In this document: one piece after another, positions 17,053 to 26,185 of the stretch | Layout of the letters: each line of letters begins with the position of its first letter | How positions within the stretch are numbered: position 1 is the first letter of the stretch | Assembly: GCA_033763695.1 (NCBI GenBank) | Contig: JANRKB010000027.1 | Span: 62,001 to 126,000 of the forward strand | Length of the DNA stretch: 64,000 nucleotides | Origin: JANRKB01 sp033763695 | GTDB taxonomy: Bacteria; Planctomycetota; Phycisphaerae; Phycisphaerales; UBA1924 | Direction of reading: 5' to 3' | Program-made: the position numbers and the translations under genes | Notes under the pieces: model-generated | What the model was told of the DNA's origin: nothing | What the model saw: the letters and a program-made list of their open reading frames with translations, nothing else | The model's database searches: none

Positions 17053-17991
17053 ATGCGCTACGCCGCCGACATCATCCGCCCACGCCGCTTCGCCTTCGCC
17101 CTCGGACTGCTCGTTCTCGTTGCTGGGCGGGCGCTTGCCCAAACGCAGCAGCCGAAGGACGCTCCAGTCGCCGACCCGGTACCGAGTGTGCTTCGCGGCC
17201 CGGAAGTGCGCGAGAAGCCAACGACCAAGACTCTGGTCGTCAAGGACATGTCGGGCAAGCTCGAGCCGCTGACGCAGCGGCCTGAGCAGGCCGCGATCGA
17301 ACTGCTCGGGCTGAGCCCCGAGGAGCGCAAGCCGATCGACGCGATGTTTGAAGAGCGGGCGGCGGCGGTGTCGAAACTGTTGCGCGAGCACCAGGACCTG
17401 TTCTTGAAGATTCAGGCCGGACGCCAGGGCGGTGCCGCGCCCGCCGAACTTCGCCCGCTGATGATGGAGATGCGGGGGTACGCCGTCGATCTGATCGAGC
17501 CGCCGCTGGCGGACCAGGTTCGACCGCTGCTGCCCGAATCCAAGCGAGCCGAGTTCGACGCGCTTGTCGGCGAATACATGAAAGCCCTCGCCGATGACGG
17601 CGGCGACCAGCCCGGCCGACGCGGCAACGAGCCGCGCGCCCCGCAGCGGAACCCAACGCCCGAGGGCGAACGCAACGGCCCGCGAGCCCTCGCCGGCGAC
17701 CTGAGCCGCCAACGCCAGGAACTCTCGATGCTTCTGCGGGAAGTCGCGCGGACACTCAACGGCGTGGTGACACAGCGCCGCGAGCAGATGGATGCATTCA
17801 TCAAGGCCGTGGACGCAACTCCCGAGCAGGAAGCCAAACTGCGGTCGATCGCTCGGGCCGCTGCGGAGGAAGACCTGAAGAACAAGGGCGAGCGCGACGA
17901 GGCCCGTCGCCGCGAGACGTGGCGGAAGATGATGGATGTGCTGACGCCCGATCAACGCAAGAAGGCGATCGAACTCCGCCGCGGTGAATGA
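17053..17991 (+). CDS. Exported helical protein, unknown function
   Basis: Protein of 312 aa with a signal peptide (about 1-30, ending GRALAQ). The body is mostly amphipathic helix, rich in Glu/Arg/Leu/Ala. There are two halves: LSPEERKPIDAMFEERAAAVSKLL at about 85-110 and LTPDQRKKAIELRR at the C-terminus. The spacing of these L(S/T)P-E/D-Q/E-R motifs recalls LTxxQ/Spy-like periplasmic helical proteins, but I cannot assign a family. AGGAGAA lies 6 nt before the ATG at 17053. It follows the sugar importer on the same strand. Confidence 0.65.
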   Translation: MRYAADIIRPRRFAFALGLLVLVAGRALAQTQQPKDAPVADPVPSVLRGPEVREKPTTKTLVVKDMSGKLEPLTQRPEQAAIELLGLSPEERKPIDAMFEERAAAVSKLLREHQDLFLKIQAGRQGGAAPAELRPLMMEMRGYAVDLIEPPLADQVRPLLPESKRAEFDALVGEYMKALADDGGDQPGRRGNEPRAPQRNPTPEGERNGPRALAGDLSRQRQELSMLLREVARTLNGVVTQRREQMDAFIKAVDATPEQEAKLRSIARAAAEEDLKNKGERDEARRRETWRKMMDVLTPDQRKKAIELRRGE

Positions 17992-18102
17992 ACGTGGCGA
18001 TGGTGTTGGCAAGGGACGCCGACGAGCGACATTCAGACGCTCAAGAGTTCCAAGGCGCGATCTTGAGCGTGCCACGCAAAGAACTGAGTGCCTTTCGCAC
18101 TT

Positions 18103-18142
18103 CGTCTCTCCGTCTCTCCGTCTCTTCGTCTCTTCGTCTCTG
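18103..18142. repeat. 8-bp tandem repeat, five copies
   Basis: Five near-perfect tandem units of CGTCTCT(C/T) with one terminal mismatch, in the convergent gap between the helical-protein and DAHP synthase genes. A related unit, TCGTCTCTTCG-like on the minus strand, occurs near 52846-52885. Confidence 0.8.
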
Positions 18143-18146
18143 CCTC

Positions 18147-19571
18147 TTACGCCTTCTGCATCCGCTGCGCCAGCAGGAACGCCATCTCCAGCGCCTGCTG
18201 ATAGTTCAGCCGCGGATCGCACAGGCTGGCGTAGTTGAGGTTCAGGTCGTTCTCGGTGATACCCGCGCCGCCGCCGATGCACTCGGTGACATCGTCGCCG
18301 GTCAGTTCAAAGTGAACGCCGCCGAGGTGGGTGCCCAGTTCACGATGCACATCGAACTGATCGCGCAGTTCGCTGAGGATCGCATCGAATGAGCGCGTCT
18401 TGATGCCCGACGCGGTGGTCATGCCGTTGCCGTGCATCGGGTCGCAGACCCACAGCACGCGCTCGCCTTCCTTGCGAACCGCCTCGACGATCGCCGGCAA
18501 TGCGCCGCGGACATTCGCCGCACCCATGCGGCAGATCAGCACGATCTTGCCCGCTTCGTTGCCGGGGTTCAGGATGTCGCACAGCGCGAGCACCTCATCC
18601 GGGCGGGCCTTGGGTCCGATCTTGACGCCCACGGGGTTGCGGATGCCGCGGAAGTACTCCACGTGCGCGCCGTCGAGGCCGCGCGTGCGCTCGCCGATCC
18701 ACGGCATGTGCGTCGAGAGGTTGTAATGCCCCTGTCGACGCGGCACTTGACGTGTTTGCGACGCTTCGTAGTACAGGCTCAACCCCTCGTGGCTCGTGAA
18801 GAACTCGACGCGCGTCAGGTCGTCGACGGTACGATCGCCCAAAGCCTCCATGAAGCGCAGGCCGTCCGCCAGCCGCTCGGTCATGCGCTCATACTCGGCC
18901 CGCAGCGTGGGCGGCAGTCCCGCGTGCGTGAAGAAGCTCAGGTTCCAGTTCTCGGGGTGGTGCAGGTCAGCAAACCCGCCATCGACCAGCGCGCGAATGA
19001 AGTTCAGCGTCAGGGCCGCGTGCTTGTAGCCGCGGACGAGCAGCGACGGGTCCGGGCGTCGTGCCGCGGGCGAAAAATCGATGCTGTTGAAGAGATCGCC
19101 AAAGTACGACGGCAGTGTGATCTTGCTGCCGCCGATGTCGCGCGTCTCAACGGGGCTTGAGCGCGGCTTGGCATATTGCCCCGCGAAGCGACCGACGCGA
19201 ATGACCGGCTTCTTTCCGCCGTGGACCAGCACGAGCGACATCTGCAGCAAGATCTTGAGCTTGTTGGTGATCACATCAGAGCGGCAGTCCGCCAGCGTCT
19301 CGGCGCAGTCTCCCCCCTGGAGCAGGAAGCGCTTGCCGCTCTGCGCGTCGGCGATCAGGCTCTTGAGCCGCTCGATTTCCCACGACGTGACCAAGGGCGG
19401 CAGATCGCGCAACTGGCGATACGCCGTCTCCACCGCCTCGGCGTCGGGGTACTCCACCGCCTGCGCCATCGGCTTGGCCCGCCAGCTGTCGACCGACCAG
19501 TCCCGCGCGGGCGTCCACGCGCCGCCGGCAGTTGAGTCGGGATTGGGTGACAGGCTCGGTTCGTGGCGCAC
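18147..19571 (-). CDS. aroG: Class II DAHP synthase
   Basis: 3-deoxy-7-phosphoheptulonate synthase, plant-type (class II), 474 aa. It condenses phosphoenolpyruvate with erythrose 4-phosphate in the first shikimate step. Evidence is the full-length class II pattern: WTPARDWSVDSWRAKPMAQ at the N-terminus, LQGGDCAE, VIRVGRFAGQYAKPRSSP, FFTSHEGLSLYYE, VGVKIGPKARPDE, WVCDPMHGNG and GVHFELTGDDVTECIGG. The start is a GTG at 19571 with GGAG 6 nt upstream. It is a single gene, away from trpE in this window. Confidence 0.93.
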   Translation of the reverse strand: MRHEPSLSPNPDSTAGGAWTPARDWSVDSWRAKPMAQAVEYPDAEAVETAYRQLRDLPPLVTSWEIERLKSLIADAQSGKRFLLQGGDCAETLADCRSDVITNKLKILLQMSLVLVHGGKKPVIRVGRFAGQYAKPRSSPVETRDIGGSKITLPSYFGDLFNSIDFSPAARRPDPSLLVRGYKHAALTLNFIRALVDGGFADLHHPENWNLSFFTHAGLPPTLRAEYERMTERLADGLRFMEALGDRTVDDLTRVEFFTSHEGLSLYYEASQTRQVPRRQGHYNLSTHMPWIGERTRGLDGAHVEYFRGIRNPVGVKIGPKARPDEVLALCDILNPGNEAGKIVLICRMGAANVRGALPAIVEAVRKEGERVLWVCDPMHGNGMTTASGIKTRSFDAILSELRDQFDVHRELGTHLGGVHFELTGDDVTECIGGGAGITENDLNLNYASLCDPRLNYQQALEMAFLLAQRMQKA

Positions 19572-19806
19572 AAGAAACTCCGATGAAAACGCGAGGAGCG
19601 GGGAGGAAACGAAGTGACGGAATCTGGAATCGGGTGTCGCGGCGTGTCAGTGCAGCAGGGCACCAGGACCGGAACAATTTCCAAGATTCTTGACCCTCAA
19701 GGTTATGAAGGCTGGGCTTCGCGTCGATGGCAATGCCCGTGCGGTTATCTGGACGGCCAAACGAGGCCGCCGCCGCCGGACTCGTACAGACAGGAGCATC
19801 GTTCCC

Positions 19807-20094
19807 ATGGCCAACAAGAGCACCCGCTGGGGCAAGACCACCAAACGCACGGCTCGCAAAACGACCAAGCGTTTCGCCCGCAAGACCACCGCCAGGAAGT
19901 CGACCGCCAAGAAGACCACCGTCTGGGGCAAGAAGACCACCGCCCGCAAGACCACCGCCAAGCGCGCGACCGTCAAGACCGCCCGCAAGACCTCGGCCCG
20001 CAAGAGCGTGAGCAAGCGCTTCGGCGCGAACAAGAACGTCGCCAAGACGTTCAAGTTCAGCACGGCCCGCCGCTCGTTCCGCCGCGCCGCCTGA
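19807..20094 (+). CDS. Histone-H1-like lysine/alanine-rich protein
   Basis: Very basic protein of 95 aa in which Lys, Arg, Thr and Ala make up most residues. It reads as degenerate (A/T)KKTTARK-type repeats, with an aromatic-containing C-terminus (KTFKFSTARRSF). This composition matches bacterial H1/Hc1-like nucleoid proteins that coat DNA, and I infer DNA or RNA binding and nucleoid compaction. The start at 19807 has AGGAG 10 nt upstream. The gene is free-standing and closed by its own strong terminator. Confidence 0.75.
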   Translation: MANKSTRWGKTTKRTARKTTKRFARKTTARKSTAKKTTVWGKKTTARKTTAKRATVKTARKTSARKSVSKRFGANKNVAKTFKFSTARRSFRRAA

Positions 20095-20146
20095 GTCTGA
20101 AGCCCTCTCGGGGCCCTCATTCGGGCACCCCAACACCGACAACGAT

Positions 20147-20185
20147 GCCAAGGCTCTGCACGGATGCGGAGCCTTGGCTGTTTTT
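20147..20185 (+). terminator. Intrinsic terminator of the histone-like gene
   Basis: A 10-bp perfect stem (20147-20156 with 20169-20178, GCCAAGGCTC/GAGCCTTGGC) and a 12-nt loop, followed by five U at 20181-20185. It acts on plus-strand transcripts coming from the histone-like gene. Confidence 0.9.
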
Positions 20186-20204
20186 CCCCCTCAGTCAATA
20201 GCGC

Positions 20205-20558
20205 TTACATCTGCCCAGCGAGCATCGCCTCAGCCAGACGCTCGGCTTCGCTGTCCGACGGCGGTGCGCCCGCGGACGACATCGCCGCCAGCCGCTCGCG
20301 CAAGTCGCCGATGTACGAGATCCGCAGGCCGAAGTTCTCGCCGACTTTCACTGCCGTGCCGCAGCCCACCGGCTTGTTGTTCACCATCAAGTCCAGCTCG
20401 GCATCCGCCGGCCGGTTGAGCTCGATCAACGAGCCTGGAACAAGGCTGACAACATCGCGCACGTTCATCGCCCGCTCCGCCAGTCGGACCGCGATCGGCA
20501 CTTCGAGGCGCAAGATCTGCGTCAGGTTGCGATCAAGATGGGCGGATGTTGCGCTCAC
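20205..20558 (-). CDS. fliN: Flagellar motor switch protein FliN-like (SpoA domain)
   Basis: Protein of 117 aa with the FliN/SpoA core: ILRLEVPIAVRLAERAMNVRDVVSLVPGSLIEL, then the strand region LDLMVNNKPVGCGTAVKVGENFGLRI. In the flagellar switch, FliN forms the base of the C-ring and binds CheY signals or the export apparatus. The C-terminal tail (ERLAEAMLAGQM) is short and acidic. The start is a GTG at 20558 with GAGG 8 nt upstream. No other flagellar gene is adjacent, and fliM is about 37 kb away in the same window. A type III secretion SctQ-like identity is less likely. Confidence 0.85.
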   Translation of the reverse strand: MSATSAHLDRNLTQILRLEVPIAVRLAERAMNVRDVVSLVPGSLIELNRPADAELDLMVNNKPVGCGTAVKVGENFGLRISYIGDLRERLAAMSSAGAPPSDSEAERLAEAMLAGQM

Positions 20559-20690
20559 GGATGGAACCTCGCCAGTCAGTCCGCCGCGTCATTCGCGCGG
20601 CATGCACCGGTGGTTTCGTCGCAATGCGGATGCCAAGCGACCATGGACCGCGCCCCGCGAGGCCGCCCTCTGATCCCGCGCTCGGGCTGG

Positions 20691-22109
20691 TCAGGGCTTG
20701 ATCTTCAGCCGCAGCGTCTCAGGTGGGGCATGCCCCTCTTCGCCCGGCGGCAGCACCTGGATCTCCACAGCGCGGCCTTCAAGCACGCCAGCATCGATCA
20801 TCTGGCCCAAGGCATCGCGAATGTCCGAGACGCCCTCGCCCGCGACCTGCGTGATGATCTGACCAACCTTGAAGCCCGCTTTATCCGCTGGCGAGTCAGG
20901 GATGACCTGCGTGACGACGACGCCGCTGGGATCGTTGCTGAAGAGCAGTCCGGTCGAATGCGCCAGCCGCAGGCGGAATCGCTCATCCACCGTCGCGGCG
21001 ACGGGCATGCGACCCAGCACGACCTCGACCTCGACGAACTCGCTCTGTCGCCAAGCCCGCACCTTGACCTTCTGGCCCGGGCGATAGCTCGTGATGATCG
21101 AGCGCAGCACGTCCATTTCCTGGACGCGCTGCCCATCGAGAGCGACGATCACGTCGCCGACCTTGAGCCCCGCGGCTTCCGACGGGCTGTCCTCGGCGAA
21201 ACGCTCGATCTTCAGGCCATTGCCCTTGAACGAGCCTTCGTGCTCGATCGCGACGACGCGCGTGTCGAACGAGATGCCGAGGTAACCGCGAGCGACCTTG
21301 CCGCCACCGATGAGTTGTTCGACGACGGTCTCGATGGTCTGGAGCGGGATCGCGAAGGAAATGCCGGCTGATTGGCCTTCGCCCTCTTCGCTGGAGTCTC
21401 GCGCGGTGGCGATCGCCACGTTCATGCCGATGACGCGGCCGCGTCGATCGACAAGCGGTCCGCCGGAGTTGCCCGGATTCACGGCAGCGTCGGTCTGGAT
21501 GAAGTTGGTAAACCCGGTGAAGCCCAGATTCGGCCCCGCCGTGCGACCCAGTCCCGAAACGATGCCCTCGGACATCGAGAACTTGAAGCCAAACGGCGAG
21601 CCAAAGGCGTAGACGCGATCACCCTGCTCGACACGATCTCCCACGGCACGCCGCGCCGGGAAGAGACCACCCGAAACCGGCACGTTCAAAACAGCGATGT
21701 CGGTGAGCGGATCCGCGCCGACGATCTCGGCGATTTCGACGCGTCCGTCGTGGAACTGCACACTGACCTGCCGCGCTCCACGCACGACGTGAGCGTTGGT
21801 GACAATGTGGCCAGCGTCGTCATACACCCAGCCCGAGCCGGACGAGCCGCGACGGAACAACACATCACCGCTGGTCTGCGCAACGTCGATATGAACCACC
21901 GATGGCTCGACACTCGTCGCCACGGCGCGCGTCAGCGTGTCAAAACGCTTCAGCAGGTCGTCGTTGTCCAGCGTCTCCTGCGAGACGGTGAGTGCGGCAT
22001 GGGTCGCCGCCCAGTCCGCGCGCCGCACCAGGCCCGGCACGAGCAGCAGCATCAGCGCACTGGTGAAGAGGACCAGAAGGGCGGGCCCGAGGGCCACGAA
22101 TCGGCGCAT
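20691..22109 (-). CDS. HtrA/DegP-family serine protease with two PDZ domains
   Basis: Membrane-anchored periplasmic protease of 472 aa. One N-terminal transmembrane segment (about 5-28) precedes a trypsin-like domain with the complete triad: His107 (TNAHVV), Asp137 (PLTDIAVL) and Ser215 (PGNSGGPL). Two PDZ domains follow at about 265-350 and 365-460, with carboxylate-binding loops RGYLGISFD and GVVVTQVIPDSPADKAGFKVGQII. It is expected to degrade or refold damaged envelope proteins. GGAG lies 5 nt before the ATG. The gene is divergent from the DUF1015 gene. Confidence 0.93.
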   Translation of the reverse strand: MRRFVALGPALLVLFTSALMLLLVPGLVRRADWAATHAALTVSQETLDNDDLLKRFDTLTRAVATSVEPSVVHIDVAQTSGDVLFRRGSSGSGWVYDDAGHIVTNAHVVRGARQVSVQFHDGRVEIAEIVGADPLTDIAVLNVPVSGGLFPARRAVGDRVEQGDRVYAFGSPFGFKFSMSEGIVSGLGRTAGPNLGFTGFTNFIQTDAAVNPGNSGGPLVDRRGRVIGMNVAIATARDSSEEGEGQSAGISFAIPLQTIETVVEQLIGGGKVARGYLGISFDTRVVAIEHEGSFKGNGLKIERFAEDSPSEAAGLKVGDVIVALDGQRVQEMDVLRSIITSYRPGQKVKVRAWRQSEFVEVEVVLGRMPVAATVDERFRLRLAHSTGLLFSNDPSGVVVTQVIPDSPADKAGFKVGQIITQVAGEGVSDIRDALGQMIDAGVLEGRAVEIQVLPPGEEGHAPPETLRLKIKP

Positions 22110-22267
22110 GGCATCTCCATCGTCTGGACTGCGTACAGAATACGCGAAAATCGACCGAATGTTCGTCCGGCAGCACGGTTTGGCTTCATTGCAACGATCA
22201 TCTGGCTTCGCTCACGCCGCCGCCCTGGGTTCAACCGCGAGGCACCGTGCCCCCCGCAAACACTCCG

Positions 22268-22273
22268 TACACT
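22268..22273 (+). promoter_or_regulatory. Possible -10 box of a leaderless transcript
   Basis: TACACT ends 6 nt before the ATG at 22280, and no Shine-Dalgarno is present. No convincing -35 element is seen. The same hexamer sits at nearly the same distance before the genes at 9287 and 41194. Confidence 0.3.
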
Positions 22274-22279
22274 CCCGGT

Positions 22280-23617
22280 ATGCCCAACGTCCATGCTTTC
22301 CAGGCAGTGCAGTTCGGCGGCGGGGTGGGGGATGTCTCCTCCCGCGTCGCTCCGCCCTACGACGTCCTTTCCGCGGCCCAGAAAGCCGCGATGCTCCAGC
22401 GCGATCCGCACAACATTGTCGCCATTGATCTCCCGCACACACCCGCCAAGGAACTCGGCCCACCCAGCGCATACGAAGCCGCGGCCCGCACTTTCGATGG
22501 CTGGCTCGCCTCCGGTGCAATGACCCGGCGCGAAACACCCGCGCTCTTCGCCTATCGCCAGCGCTACACCCAAGGCACGCGCACGATCGAGCGGACCGGG
22601 ATGGCATGCACGATCGACCTTGTGCCGTTTGGTCCGCGGCCCGGCGGCGGCGTCTTGCCCCACGAAGAGACCTTCTCCGGGCCCAAGGAGGACCGTCTCG
22701 CCCTGATGAAGGCGACGCGTGCCCAACTCTCGCCGATCTTCGGGCTCCACCCCGACGAGGGTGGCCAGGCTTCTCGCCTTGTCCGATCTGTCATGACGCG
22801 ACCCGCCGACCAGACCGCCACGACGCCCGACGGCGTGCGTCACGAACTCTGGACGATCAGCGATGCGCCGACCATCGCCGCTTACCAGGCGGCACTCAAG
22901 GGCGAGGACGTCTTCGTCGCCGACGGGCACCATCGCTACAACACCGCACTGAACTATCTGAAGCATCTGGAATCCCAGGGCGGCGTTTCCGCCGACCATC
23001 CCGCCCGCCGCTGCATGTTCGTGCTCATCAGCATGTCCGACCCTGGCCTTGAGATCTGGCCGACGCATCGCGTGCTCGGCGGGATGAAGGATTACTCGTT
23101 CGACGCGCTGCTGGCAGCGGGTTCGTCGCACCTGCGCGTTGAACCCATCGCCGGCGATCTCGCTTCTCTCGAACGCGCGGTGCATGACCTGAGTGCCATG
23201 GGGCCGATTCGCTTCGGCTTGTACGACATCGCCAGTAAGCGAGGCTGCGTCGCGATCCCAGCGTTCCCCGACCCGCTCGCGAAGCGATTTGCCGACAAGC
23301 CCGCGGCATGGCGTGCGCTCGACGTCGCCGTCGTCCAGCATCTGCTCGTCGAAGAGATCTGCCAGCCCAAGCTCAACGCGGGCCAACCTGTCACGTGGGC
23401 GTTTCCGCACACCATCAGCGAAGTCGAGGATCTTGCACGGGGCGTCGAAACGGGCGCGGGCGGCGGCAAGGGCTTCGCACAACTCGCGGTGATTCTGCGT
23501 CCGACGCCTCTGAGCGCGGTGCGTGACATCAGCCGCGCGGGCGTGCTGATGCCGCAGAAGTCGACGTTCTTCTACCCCAAGCTTGCGACGGGCTTGTTCG
23601 TTCACCTCGTCCGCTGA
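22280..23617 (+). CDS. DUF1015 family protein
   Basis: Cytoplasmic protein of 445 aa. The family hallmarks are the N-terminal SSRVAPPYDVLS, LPHEETFSGPKEDRLALMKATRAQLSPIFGL, the block VFVADGHHRYNTALNYL and a near-C-terminal MPQKSTFFYPKLATGLFVH. These proteins are widespread and usually near one-carbon or serine metabolism genes, but no activity is established. The start at 22280 is preferred over a GTG at 22247 because family conservation begins immediately after it. It lies upstream of the RNase R locus, with 45 bp between them. Confidence 0.9.
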   Translation: MPNVHAFQAVQFGGGVGDVSSRVAPPYDVLSAAQKAAMLQRDPHNIVAIDLPHTPAKELGPPSAYEAAARTFDGWLASGAMTRRETPALFAYRQRYTQGTRTIERTGMACTIDLVPFGPRPGGGVLPHEETFSGPKEDRLALMKATRAQLSPIFGLHPDEGGQASRLVRSVMTRPADQTATTPDGVRHELWTISDAPTIAAYQAALKGEDVFVADGHHRYNTALNYLKHLESQGGVSADHPARRCMFVLISMSDPGLEIWPTHRVLGGMKDYSFDALLAAGSSHLRVEPIAGDLASLERAVHDLSAMGPIRFGLYDIASKRGCVAIPAFPDPLAKRFADKPAAWRALDVAVVQHLLVEEICQPKLNAGQPVTWAFPHTISEVEDLARGVETGAGGGKGFAQLAVILRPTPLSAVRDISRAGVLMPQKSTFFYPKLATGLFVHLVR

Positions 23618-23662
23618 TCCGTTCACTGTTCCATCCGATTCTTCTTCACAAGCAGCCAAAGC

Positions 23663-26139
23663 ATGAGCCTTCGCTATCGCAAGCGTCTTCTCGATCACCT
23701 CAAGCACGAGGACTACATCCCCCGGCGCATGGGCGACGTCGCCCTTGAACTTCGCATTCCCGACGACGAACGCAATGAGTTCGAAGAAACCGTCAACCTG
23801 CTCGCCGACGAGGGCGTGCTGGTGCTCTCGAGCGACGGCAAGGTCTCGCTGCCGTCGCTGATCGACGCGGGCGGCGTCGTCACCGGCATCTTCCGCAAGA
23901 ACCAGAAGGGCTTCGGCTTCCTCACGCCGGCCAAGTCCTATCGCGAAGGCACGATCTTCATCCCCGCCGAGGACACGAGCGATGCGCTCAGCGGCGACGA
24001 AGTGAAGATCCGCGTGCATCGCGATCGTGCTCGCGAGCGCGACTTCAACTCCGGGCCGCAGTTCGTCGGCGAAGTGATCGAGGTCATCAAGCGCAAGCGT
24101 TCGGCGTTCACGGGCGAACTCGCCAAGCGCGGCGAGCAGTGGCTGGTCTACCCCGACGGCCGCGAGATCACCGAGCCGATCATCGTCCGCGACGCCGACA
24201 GCAAGAACGCCAAGGTCGGCGACAAGGTGGTCGTCGAGATCGTCGCGTATCCGCAGACGGGCGAGGGCGGCACAATGACCCTGGCCGAGGGTGCGATCAC
24301 GCGCGTGCTCGGTGCGGCAGGCCGACCCGACGTCGAGACGCAGGCCGTGATTGCCGCGTACGACTTGCCGGGTGAGTTCCCCGAGGAATGCAACGAGCAG
24401 GCCCGCGAGGTGACGCAGGTCTACGACAGGCAGATCGCCGACTTCCTCGCGCGCGGCATCGAGCTCGCGCTGCCGGGTCGCGCCGACTTGACGCAGGACT
24501 TCATCATCACCATCGACCCGCCCGACGCCAAGGACTACGACGATGCGATCAGCATCACGCGGACCGAGGACGGCTGGGAACTGGGCGTTCACATCGCCGA
24601 CGTGGCGCACTTCATACCGCCGGGCTCGCCGATTGACGAGGTCGCGCGCGATCGCGGCAACAGTTGCTATCTGCCGCGGCTTGTGATTCCGATGATCCCT
24701 GAGCTGCTCTCCAACGGCATCTGCTCGCTGCAAGAAGGCGTGCATCGCTTCTGCAAGAGCGCGATCATCCGCTACGACCGGCGCGGCACGGTCATCGGCG
24801 AGGGCGTGCGGAACACGCTCATCAAGTCCAGCAAGCGGCTGACGTACCTCGAAGCCCAGGCGCTGATCGACGGCGACATGAACGAGGCACGCAAGCACGC
24901 CAAGACGCCGCCGAAGTACACCGATCAGTTGCTGCAGGCGCTGGCAGAGATGAACGAACTGTCGCGGGCGATTCAGCAACGCCGCAAGCGGCAGGGCATG
25001 ATCTCGCTCGAACTGCCCGACGTGGTGCTGGTCTCGACGAGCACGGCCATGTGATCGACGCGGAGAAGGAAGACGACGCCTTCACGCACACGCTCATCGA
25101 GATGTTCATGGTCGAGGCCAACGAGGTGCTCGGGCGCCTGTTTGAGAACCTCGGCGTGCCGCTGCTGCGCCGCATTCACCCCGAGCCGATCCCCGGCGAC
25201 ACCGAGACGCTCCGCAAGAGCGCGATGGTGGCGGGCTATCGCATCCCCAAGAATCCCTCGCGCGAGGAGTTGCAGGGGTTGCTCGAAGCCACCCGCGGCA
25301 CGCCCGCGTCGCGCGCCGTTCACATGGCCGTGCTCCGCACGCTGTCCAAGGCGGAATACTCGCCCGCGCTGGTCGGGCACTTCGCGCTGGCGAGCGAGGC
25401 CTACGCCCACTTCACGAGTCCGATCCGTCGCTACGCGGATCTCACCGTGCACCGCTCGCTGGCCGAGTATCTGAAGGAAACCGACAACGGCACCAAGCGC
25501 CCGCGCGGCGACGGCGAACGCCGCGAACTCGGCCGGCTCCTCCGCGGCAGCGACATGTGCCCGCCCGAGGATGAACTCGTCGAGATCGGGCGGCACATCA
25601 CCCAGCGAGAGATCAACGCCGAGTCGGCGGAGAACGAACTCCGCAAGTTCCTCGTGCTGCAACTGCTCGAGAAGCACATCGGCGAAGTCTTCAAGGGCGT
25701 TGTCACCGGCGTGAACCCCCGCGGCATCTTCGTGCAACTCGACAAGTACCTCGCCGACGGCTTCGTGAAGTCCACCGATCTGCCCGGCGACGTCACGCGT
25801 GAAAACCTGACGCCGATCTGGAAGATCGACGGCAAGAGCGGCGCACTCGTTGACATCCGCAGCGGTCGCTCGTTCAACAGCGGCGACACCGTCACGGTGA
25901 AGATCGCCCAGGTCGATCTCGCCAAGCGACAACTCGAACTGGTCGTGGACGACGCCGAAGGGCGTGCAGTCGGACGCATGAAGAAGGTGCTGCCCAAGCA
26001 GCCCGGCTCGGGCGGCGGACTCGGCGGCGGCGGCGGCGCAGGCTTTGGCGACATGAACCGCAAGACCGGCGGCCAGCGCCGCAGCCAGAAGAGCAAGGCC
26101 CGCGACAAGGGCAAGACGCAGTGGCGACGCGATCGCTGA
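23663..26139 (+). pseudogene. rnr: RNase R, split by a one-base frameshift
   Basis: Homologous over its full length to RNase R/VacB, a processive 3'-5' exoribonuclease. The first frame (23663-25054, 463 aa) carries the winged-helix/cold-shock N-terminus and the start of the RNB domain with the metal-binding block TIDPPDAKDYDDAIS. It ends at TGA 25052-25054 just after SLELPDVVLV. The second frame (25051-26139) resumes with DEHGHVIDAEKEDDAF when read one base back near 25030-25036, completing RNB, the S1 domain (GEVFKGVVTGVNPRGIFVQL) and a basic tail. One missing base explains everything. A GTG at 25051 overlaps the stop, so two half-proteins are conceivable, but the RNB fold would be cut. I see no slippery heptamer. 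Assembly error is possible. Confidence 0.85.
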
Positions 26140-26185
26140 TCGCGACATCGCTGGTCGGAGTAGTGCCACCAGTCCGGCGGCTCGG

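Noticed and set aside
22052..24979. Very long open frame on the minus strand opposite DUF1015 and rnr
   Set aside because: Biased Arg/Asp/Leu composition typical of antisense frames in high-GC DNA, no domain recognised, and it covers genes with clear homology.
25000..25060. Programmed -1 frameshift in rnr
   Set aside because: No slippery heptamer or downstream pseudoknot-like structure evident; a lesion or sequencing error is simpler.
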